The translations under genes were made by a program, and so were the position numbers. The notes beneath the pieces are model-generated. The model was given only the letters and a program-made list of their open reading frames with translations, did not search any database and was not told the origin of the DNA. DNA of 10,970 bases from GWF2-43-63 sp964559205 (lineage in GTDB: Bacteria > Bacteroidota > Bacteroidia > Bacteroidales > DTU049), in NCBI GenBank assembly GCA_964559205.1, contig CAZLHV010000105.1, positions 1 to 10,970 of the forward strand. The letters are read 5' to 3'. Below, in pieces: positions 6,083 through 10,970 of the stretch (positions within the stretch are counted from its first letter, which is position 1; every line of letters begins with the position of its first letter).

Positions 6083-7090
6083 ATGAAAATTCTCATTTAC
6101 AGAATAAGCTCTATTGGTGATATTCTTCTGACAACCCCAGTGGTGCGTTGTTTGCGGAAAGCGCTGCCCGATGCCCAGATTCACTTTATTACGCGCAGGA
6201 AGTATAAAGATCTGCTCGATGATCATCCCGATTTAGACAAACTTTGGTTGGTGGAGCATTCACCGCTAGAAATTGCAGATGATCTTAAAAGGGAGCATTA
6301 TGACCTAATGATTGACCTGCACCGAAATATCCGAAGCATCAGATTGTGGCTGAAACTGAGGGTGAAACGACGCACATTCCCAAAGCTTAATATCAGAAAA
6401 TGGTTGCTGACTTCGATGCGGATAAATGTTCTTCCTGATGTACACATTACCGACCGCTATTTTCGGGCAGTTCAGCATCTGGGGGTTAGAAATGACGGCA
6501 ACGGCCTTTCATTCTTTCTGCCCGACACAGATGAATCACTTAACAGCCGTCTGCCTGCAGAGCCGTATGTAGTTCTGGCTCTTGGGGGGACGTTCAAAAC
6601 GAAACGCTATCCTGCCGATTTGTGCAGTATGTTTATTGAATTATCTCCATACCCTATTGTGTTGCTCGGCGGTGAGACTGAATTGAACGATGCTCGTGAA
6701 ATGGCTGCACTTTCACCGCAGAAAACCATTAACCTTTGCGCAGAACTTTCCCTTAAACAATCGGCTCAGGTGATCAATCAGGCAGCAGTGGTTGTGGCCA
6801 ATGATACCGGAATGATGCATCTGGCTTCAGCTCTCAAAAAACCCCTTGTTTCAATCTGGGGAAGCACGATCCCGGCTTTTGGCATGTATCCGTGTTTTCC
6901 GTCGTCCATGAATGACTTGTCGGTGATTGTTGAAAACAACAACCTGAAATGCAGACCTTGCAGCAAACTTGGATTTGACCAATGTCCGAAGGGTCATTTC
7001 AGATGCATGCGCGACATTCAACCTGAAATCATCATTCAGGCCTGTGTTAAATTAATGAATAAGCCATTTTTGTCAAGCAAAAATGCGTAA
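6083..7090 (+). CDS. Glycosyltransferase family 9 protein (ADP-heptose:LPS heptosyltransferase-like)
   Basis: The 335-residue protein has a GT-B fold pattern. The N-terminal half opens with MKILIYRISSIGDILLTTP (1-19), the acceptor-side signature of GT9 enzymes with the conserved Asp at 13. The C-terminal nucleotide-sugar half has LGGTFKTKRYP (167-177), VLLGGETE (193-200) and VVANDTGMMHLASALKKPLVSIWG (237-260), which includes the DTGMMHLA donor-binding loop. A late cysteine cluster, CRPC (290-293), C301 and C308, is something I recall from Bacteroidota members and could bind a metal or form disulfides. GT9 enzymes add heptose to the LPS inner core on the cytoplasmic face of the inner membrane; the actual sugar and acceptor cannot be read here. 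It is followed after 22 nt by a membrane glycosyltransferase gene, probably in one transcript. It is not beside other LPS genes, so no rfa/waa symbol is given. Confidence 0.93.
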   Translation: MKILIYRISSIGDILLTTPVVRCLRKALPDAQIHFITRRKYKDLLDDHPDLDKLWLVEHSPLEIADDLKREHYDLMIDLHRNIRSIRLWLKLRVKRRTFPKLNIRKWLLTSMRINVLPDVHITDRYFRAVQHLGVRNDGNGLSFFLPDTDESLNSRLPAEPYVVLALGGTFKTKRYPADLCSMFIELSPYPIVLLGGETELNDAREMAALSPQKTINLCAELSLKQSAQVINQAAVVVANDTGMMHLASALKKPLVSIWGSTIPAFGMYPCFPSSMNDLSVIVENNNLKCRPCSKLGFDQCPKGHFRCMRDIQPEIIIQACVKLMNKPFLSSKNA

Positions 7091-7112
7091 TTTCGCTTAA
7101 ACCCCAGATCGC

Positions 7113-8567
7113 ATGAAACCGGTTATATCCTGGAAGTTGCCTCTGTTTGTCTTTGTTGCATTTGTATTACTACAATTGCCGTTTATCCAGTCGGATCCGG
7201 ATACTCTGGCAGACATCAACACTCGTGGAGCCTGGATTGATGAAGGGTTGTATACTTTTCAGACTCGGGAGTGGATTGATTCCGGATCACTCAATCTTTC
7301 AGTGAGCGATGCTTTTTTAAGAAGTCCTGTTTATCAGCTGTTTCTTTCCGGTTTTTTTCTGATTTTCGGAACCCACGTTTTTGCAGCACGACTGCTGACA
7401 GTTATGCTGGTAGCATTTGCCCTCGCGATGCTTGTGAGCAGGCGAAGCACGAGAACTTCAGGGATCATACTGGCACTTGCAGGCCTTAGTCAGTTTCATC
7501 TTCTGCAATTTTCACACTACAGCCTTGTTTATATGAGCGCTGTTTCATGGCTGATCGTTTCGCTCGTGTTTCTAATCGATGCAGCCGAAGGTCGAAAACC
7601 TGTGAAAAAAGCTATCCTTTCCACTCTGGCAGTTTTTCTGGCATATGGTACAACCATACAGATGCTTCCCGCGGCAATCATTATTCCTTCAGTAGCATTC
7701 TTTTTATGGATTAGCGGTTTGCTGAAGCGAACGCCAGTCGGAGCAGGCTTGTTTCTGTTTACCTCCCTTTTTTCACTGCTGTTTTTGGCGATTTATTTTC
7801 TTGTCTGGTTTTTACCTCATCAAGAGCTTTTTAACCAAATTGTGTTTTTTCAGACCGAAGGTCGTTTCCCCGATACCGTGAATATGTTCCGAGAGGTTTT
7901 TGCATTTAATGTAGAATTCGTGCTCTGGATTCCTGAATTGATCCCATATTTTATTCTTGCTTTTGCTGCACTGATTTTGCGAATGCTTGGCATGGGACGT
8001 CGATCAGGGACAGCCAATAGGGTCATTTTTCTGTTTGGTTTGTTTTGGCTTCTTATTGAAATCCCAAAGTGGGGAATGTTTTACATTCCGTTCAGATATT
8101 TGCTTCCGGGCATAACTGCCATGGTGCTTCTGTCTGTATTTTCTCTTTCAGTCATGATCAGAACGAGCGCCATGCTTCGTATTGCTGCGGTTTGGTTCAC
8201 CATTGGGCTTTTCATCACCAATGCCATTCACTATACAGCGGCTTTGAACCGCAGAACACATGATTTGGAAGTAGCGGGAAACTATGTCTCGTCCAACCTG
8301 CCATCCGGTTCAACTGTTCTTGGGGCATGGGCTCCGGCTTTGACTTGGGGGTCCAACACACATTGCATCCCGGTGTGGAAAGGCTATATGAATTGCAATC
8401 AGCCAGTTGAAACTTTCAGACCTATAGCCGTGGTGGCAGAGTATAATGAAGCTGATAGCGATGGTTGTTTTGCTTCGTCAGGAATCGATCTGGAAAGCAT
8501 TTGCGATTCATCAAGGCGGTTTCCCGTGTGGAGATATGAACTGGTTATTTATTGGATGAAGCCCTGA
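7113..8567 (+). CDS. Polytopic GT-C (ArnT/PMT-like) membrane glycosyltransferase, putative
   Basis: A 484-residue membrane protein with about ten to twelve helices followed by a soluble C-terminal segment of about 100 residues (from about 380). The first helix (about 8-25) is followed by a loop with the acidic pair D43-E44 in WIDEGLYTFQTREW, placed as in GT-C enzymes, where acidic residues of the first extracytoplasmic loop act in catalysis. RSPVYQLFLSGFFLIFGTH (70-88) resembles the PPLYY...FG segment of ArnT/PMT_2 proteins, and IPFRYLLPG (325-333) resembles the late RY..P motif. Such enzymes use polyprenyl-phosphate sugars as donors on the periplasmic face. It lies 22 nt after the GT9 gene, so both may act on one surface glycan. 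Its stop is 2 bp from the convergent rlmH stop. Substrate is unknown, and homology is inferred from motif layout rather than a strong signature. Confidence 0.75.
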   Translation: MKPVISWKLPLFVFVAFVLLQLPFIQSDPDTLADINTRGAWIDEGLYTFQTREWIDSGSLNLSVSDAFLRSPVYQLFLSGFFLIFGTHVFAARLLTVMLVAFALAMLVSRRSTRTSGIILALAGLSQFHLLQFSHYSLVYMSAVSWLIVSLVFLIDAAEGRKPVKKAILSTLAVFLAYGTTIQMLPAAIIIPSVAFFLWISGLLKRTPVGAGLFLFTSLFSLLFLAIYFLVWFLPHQELFNQIVFFQTEGRFPDTVNMFREVFAFNVEFVLWIPELIPYFILAFAALILRMLGMGRRSGTANRVIFLFGLFWLLIEIPKWGMFYIPFRYLLPGITAMVLLSVFSLSVMIRTSAMLRIAAVWFTIGLFITNAIHYTAALNRRTHDLEVAGNYVSSNLPSGSTVLGAWAPALTWGSNTHCIPVWKGYMNCNQPVETFRPIAVVAEYNEADSDGCFASSGIDLESICDSSRRFPVWRYELVIYWMKP

Positions 8568-8569
8568 TG

Positions 8570-9043
8570 CTATCCTTCGTGATGATAGGGTTCCTTGCGG
8601 AGTATTGTAAGAGACCGGTAAACCTGCTCAGAAAGGATGAGTCTGACCAATTGGTGAGGAAAAGTAAGTTCAGATAGTGACCAGATTTGTCTGGCTTTTT
8701 CCCGAAGAGCATCGGTGGCTCCATATGCCCCGGCAATCACGAAAACAATACGTTTTGCCCCTGAGTCAATTATTTTTCCCAGACTTAATGCCATCCCCAT
8801 GCTTTTGAATTGTTGACCCTTCTCATCCAATAACACTACATAGTCGTCGGGAGCAAGCATTTTCAACACTTTTTCGCATTCCGACTGCTTCATCGATGAA
8901 CTGTCCTGTATGCCTTTGATGTCGGCTGTTTCGAGCACGTCTACCTGCAGGTAGTTTCTTATTCTGCGGATATAGAAATCCAGCCCCTCGGCAACAAAGG
9001 ATACCCTTGTTTTTCCCGTGAACAGAAAAGCGATTTTTGTCAT
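8570..9043 (-). CDS. rlmH: 23S rRNA (pseudouridine-1915-N3) methyltransferase
   Basis: RlmH is a SPOUT-class enzyme that methylates pseudouridine 1915 in helix 69 of 23S rRNA on assembled 70S ribosomes, using SAM; it works as a homodimer. The 157-residue length is typical. Motifs seen are LLDEKG (71-76), the SAM-knot stretch VFVIAGAYG (100-108), TFPHQLVRLILSEQVYR (127-143) and the C-terminal EPYHHEG (151-157) that ends most members. In most family members the knot reads IGG; here residue 104 is Ala instead of the first Gly. The gene is convergent with the GT-C gene (2 bp between stops, no room for a terminator) and divergent from the DUF4783 gene, with 75 bp between starts. I found no clear TAnnTTTG box for it. 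Confidence 0.96.
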   Translation of the reverse strand: MTKIAFLFTGKTRVSFVAEGLDFYIRRIRNYLQVDVLETADIKGIQDSSSMKQSECEKVLKMLAPDDYVVLLDEKGQQFKSMGMALSLGKIIDSGAKRIVFVIAGAYGATDALREKARQIWSLSELTFPHQLVRLILSEQVYRSLTILRKEPYHHEG

Positions 9044-9069
9044 ACCGTTTTTGACTTGATTAAAAAGTG

Positions 9070-9077
9070 TATCTTTG
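9070..9077 (+). promoter_or_regulatory. Candidate -7 element for the DUF4783-nadC-yihY unit
   Basis: TATCTTTG matches TAnnTTTG, with TTTG at 9050-9053 located 16 nt upstream as a -33 candidate. The ATG at 9119 is 41 nt downstream, leaving a leader of roughly 35 nt that contains the GC palindrome at 9092-9103. It also shows that the alternative start at 9056 would lie upstream of the transcript start. Confidence 0.5.
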
Positions 9078-9091
9078 GCTTAAATTTTGCA

Positions 9092-9103
9092 CCGGCCGGC
9101 CGG
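9092..9103. repeat. 12-bp CCGG palindrome in the DUF4783 leader
   Basis: CCGGCCGGCCGG is three tandem CCGG units and a perfect 12-bp palindrome, all G/C within AT-rich flanks. It lies between the probable -7 element and the ATG at 9119. It could bind a dimeric protein or pair between RNA molecules; as an intramolecular hairpin it has almost no loop and would be poor. Function unproven. Confidence 0.45.
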
Positions 9104-9118
9104 ACAAAGTACAAAATA

Positions 9119-9532
9119 ATGAAATATATTTTTATCGGGATATTGACTCTTTTGCTTTTCAGAAGCAGTGAATTGCAGGCTGGTCACCCTGCAGACCTCT
9201 CCCTGAATGAAATCAGCGATAAAATTGCCGATGCCATTCGTGCAGGAGATGCCTCCAGACTTGCCTCGTCATTTGCTCCTACCATCCATTTGAGTGTGCC
9301 CGGAAAAAAGGGAGATTTCAGCAAGACACAGGCCGAAGTAATCATGCGTGACTTTTTCAATCAATATCCCCCGACTTCCTTTTCGGTCAACTCTGAAGGA
9401 AAAACATCGGGCACAAATTATTACACGCTTGGGGTTTACACATCCGGATCGGTTCAGTTCAAAACCTATTATGTCATTCAGAAATCTGATAGCGACATTA
9501 CCTTGCATATCCTGAAATTTGAAATCCAATAA
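9119..9532 (+). CDS. Secreted DUF4783 family protein, NTF2-like
   Basis: A 137-residue exported protein. The start is taken at the ATG at 9119 because it opens into a signal peptide (MKYIFIGILTLLLFRSSELQA, cleavage before GHPAD); the in-frame ATG at 9056 would add 21 residues and precedes the probable promoter. The mature protein fits the small NTF2-like fold: helices with ISDKIADAIRAGDASRLASS, then a strand with IHLSVPGKKGDFSKTQAEVI, FFNQYPPTSFSV, and closing strands YYTLGVYTSG and FKTYYVIQK. The pattern and its place directly before nadC match the DUF4783 proteins that I recall from this phylum. There is no lipobox Cys and no catalytic residue I can name. The stop is 1 nt from the nadC start, so the two are cotranscribed. 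A ligand-binding or envelope role is a guess; function is unknown. Confidence 0.86.
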   Translation: MKYIFIGILTLLLFRSSELQAGHPADLSLNEISDKIADAIRAGDASRLASSFAPTIHLSVPGKKGDFSKTQAEVIMRDFFNQYPPTSFSVNSEGKTSGTNYYTLGVYTSGSVQFKTYYVIQKSDSDITLHILKFEIQ

Positions 9533-9533
9533 T

Positions 9534-10382
9534 ATGCATTCCGGACTCTCAATTGAACAGATCATTTCCTATGCGCTGAAAGAAGATATTGGTGATGGTG
9601 ATCATACCACTCTCAGCACTGTTCCGCATGATAAACAGGGCAAAATGGCTCTTTTTGTCAAAGAAGAAGGCGTGCTTGCCGGGGTTGATCTTGCCAGACA
9701 AATTTTCCATTCGTTCAATCCTGACATTTCCATGCAGATCATTCTGCAGGATGGAACGAAAATTAAAAAAGGCGATGTGGCGTTTGTGGTGGTTGGGCCG
9801 GTTCAGAGTTTGCTCACTTGCGAAAGGCTGGTGCTCAACTTTATGCAACGCATGAGTGCAATAGCTACACGCACGGCTCAAATGACCTCGATGCTTGCGG
9901 GAACCTCTGTCCGAATCCTCGATACACGTAAAACCACACCTTTGCTTCGTGAGATAGAAAAGGCTGCGGTTAGAATTGGTGGCGGCATGAATCATCGGTT
10001 TGGTTTGTTTGATATGATTCTGATCAAGGACAATCATGTCGACTTTGCGGGTGGAATTAGCGCTGCATTGCATCAGGCTGCCGCTTACCTCAAAGAACGG
10101 GGGCTTGAGTTGAAAATTGAGGTTGAAGTACGCAACATGAAGGAGTTGGAAGAGGCATTAAACACAGGCATTCCTTTCCGAATTCTTCTGGATAATTTCT
10201 CACCTGATCAGCTTCGCGAAGCAGTTAGTTTTGTGAATGGAAGAGCCGAAACCGAAGCCAGTGGGGGCATCACACTGGATAATCTTTCGGAATATGCCCG
10301 TACCGGTGTCGATTTCATATCATCAGGAGCTCTCACTCATCATATTAAAAGCCTTGATTTAAGCCTGAAAGCGATTGACTGA
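9534..10382 (+). CDS. nadC: Nicotinate-nucleotide pyrophosphorylase (carboxylating), quinolinate phosphoribosyltransferase
   Basis: Makes nicotinate mononucleotide, CO2 and PPi from quinolinate and PRPP in de novo NAD synthesis. The 282-residue length is normal. Motifs in order: ALKEDIGDGDHTT (14-26), ERLVLNFMQRMSAIATRT (97-114), DTRKTTPLLR (130-139, PRPP and quinolinate contacts), GGGMNHRFGLFDMILIKDNH (149-168), EVEVR (196-200), LLDN (218-221) and EASGGI (241-246). The active-site Arg, Lys, Glu and Asp residues expected in these motifs are all present. The ATG at 9534 is preferred to a TTG at 9519, which would overlap the upstream gene. nadA and nadB are not in the window. The end overlaps the probable TTG start of the YihY gene by 8 nt. 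Confidence 0.97.
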   Translation: MHSGLSIEQIISYALKEDIGDGDHTTLSTVPHDKQGKMALFVKEEGVLAGVDLARQIFHSFNPDISMQIILQDGTKIKKGDVAFVVVGPVQSLLTCERLVLNFMQRMSAIATRTAQMTSMLAGTSVRILDTRKTTPLLREIEKAAVRIGGGMNHRFGLFDMILIKDNHVDFAGGISAALHQAAAYLKERGLELKIEVEVRNMKELEEALNTGIPFRILLDNFSPDQLREAVSFVNGRAETEASGGITLDNLSEYARTGVDFISSGALTHHIKSLDLSLKAID

Positions 10383-10970
10383 AAAAAAGAAACACGGAAA
10401 ATTCAGTCAGCTGCCTGTGTATCAGAAGTGGCAGCATTACGCCCGCCATCATACCTTTCCGGGTAGCGGCGGTAAAACAATTTTCACTGTTCTGCAAGTT
10501 ATGGCCGAGGGCTTCAGAAACTCAGTCTTGGCGATGCGCGCTTCGGCTCTTGCCTTTAAATTTATGATGGCGGCGATTCCCGCCCTGATTCTGATGAATA
10601 CGGTGCTCCCCGTATTACTCACGGGTGAAAGCAAGGACGTGTTGTTTCAGATCTTACGGGAATTCCTTCCGGCTCAGATATTTGGTTCAATTCAACAGCC
10701 GGTAAGTCAGGTTTCCAAAACCCTCGATGGAGGTGTTATTTCCCTGACTGCTTTTGCAGCCCTTTATTTTGCTGTGAACGGGATGCGTGCAAGTATGGTT
10801 ATATTCAACAATTCGTTCCATATCAGAGAAAACAGACCTCTTTTCAAGCAGTTTGCTGTGGCGTTCCTCATGGTGGGCATTCTTGTGGTGATTGCCGTGG
10901 TTGCAGCCCTGGTGTTTCTACTGAACCAAAATGTGGTGGTCTGGATGCAGGGGAATGAAATTCTGTCTCC
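10375..10970 (+). CDS. YihY/BrkB family membrane protein, 3'-truncated by the window edge
   Basis: The 198 visible residues are the N-terminal part of a polytopic inner-membrane protein of the YihY/BrkB (formerly 'ribonuclease BN') family. RASALAFKFMMAAIPALI (55-72) is the family's first-helix signature, followed by a loop containing FLPAQIFGSI, a second helix (about 120-136, ISLTAFAALYFAVNGM), NSFHI.ENRPLFKQF (146-160) and a third helix (about 160-184). The start is set at TTG 10375: an in-frame TGA at 10366 closes the frame, and the first ATG (10501) would remove 42 residues, including LPVYQKWQHYARHHTFPGSG, which resembles the N-terminus of Bacteroidota homologues. A GTG at 10417 is an alternative. 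The TTG lies inside the end of nadC, overlapping by 8 nt, so translation is probably coupled. The family's transport or other role is not established; it is not an RNase. Confidence 0.88.
   Translation, partial: MTEKKKHGKFSQLPVYQKWQHYARHHTFPGSGGKTIFTVLQVMAEGFRNSVLAMRASALAFKFMMAAIPALILMNTVLPVLLTGESKDVLFQILREFLPAQIFGSIQQPVSQVSKTLDGGVISLTAFAALYFAVNGMRASMVIFNNSFHIRENRPLFKQFAVAFLMVGILVVIAVVAALVFLLNQNVVVWMQGNEILS

Noticed and set aside
5857..6096. Full 79-residue reading of the small minus-strand frame
   Set aside because: The extra 39 N-terminal residues would overlap the divergent glycosyltransferase start and read through both promoter candidates; the signal sequence begins at the internal ATG at 5979.
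9549..10073. 174-codon minus-strand open frame antisense to nadC
   Set aside because: The nadC frame shows every family motif; the antisense frame shows none.
1..10970. CRISPR array, tRNA/rRNA, insertion sequence, toxin-antitoxin or phage-defence system
   Set aside because: I found no spaced direct repeats, no tRNA-like cloverleaf in the gaps, no transposase motif or terminal inverted repeats, and all intergenic gaps are under about 110 nt once the small lipoprotein gene is counted.

Overview
The window looks like ordinary chromosomal core DNA from a member of the Bacteroidota. Three things point there. First, the gene set: a long-N-terminal IF-2, a DUF6427-type membrane protein beside purD, and the neighbourhood rlmH / DUF4783 protein / nadC / YihY, which I recall as recurrent in this phylum. 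Second, several genes are preceded by TAnnTTTG, the -7 element of the Bacteroidota primary sigma factor, instead of a TATAAT box. Third, strong Shine-Dalgarno sequences are mostly absent. I see no transposase, integrase, tRNA, rRNA, CRISPR array, phage gene or defence system.

Layout. Bases 1-2051 hold the C-terminal 682 residues of translation initiation factor IF-2 (infB, plus strand), closed by a symmetrical 14-bp hairpin terminator at 2067-2107 that also serves the convergent gene on the other side. Bases 2121-5758 are a minus-strand block, in transcription order purD (purine synthesis), a ten-or-so-pass membrane protein (DUF6427-like), rnhB (RNase HII), and then a secreted DUF3108/TapB-like protein with its own probable promoter. 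purD, the membrane gene and rnhB overlap by 14 and 8 nt and are almost certainly one operon. Upstream of purD is a 40-codon minus-strand gene for a tiny putative lipoprotein (5857-5979).

Bases 6083-8567 are a plus-strand two-gene unit: a GT9 (ADP-heptose:LPS heptosyltransferase-like) glycosyltransferase and a polytopic GT-C/ArnT-like membrane glycosyltransferase, probably working on a cell-surface glycan. The lipoprotein gene and this unit diverge from a compact region where candidate -7 elements for the two strands lie 2 bp apart. rlmH (23S rRNA pseudouridine methyltransferase) is convergent with the glycosyltransferase pair with only 2 bp between the stop codons. A divergent plus-strand unit then runs from 9119 to the end: a secreted DUF4783 (NTF2-like) protein, nadC (NAD synthesis), and the N-terminal 198 residues of a YihY/BrkB-family membrane protein that seems to start at a TTG inside the end of nadC.

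Nothing here forms an obvious new multi-gene system. The points most worth a second look are paired substitutions in the guanine-recognition motifs (G4 and G5) of IF-2, the minute CxxC lipoprotein and its face-to-face promoters, the glycosyltransferase pair of unknown substrate, and the overlapped purD / membrane protein / rnhB operon.
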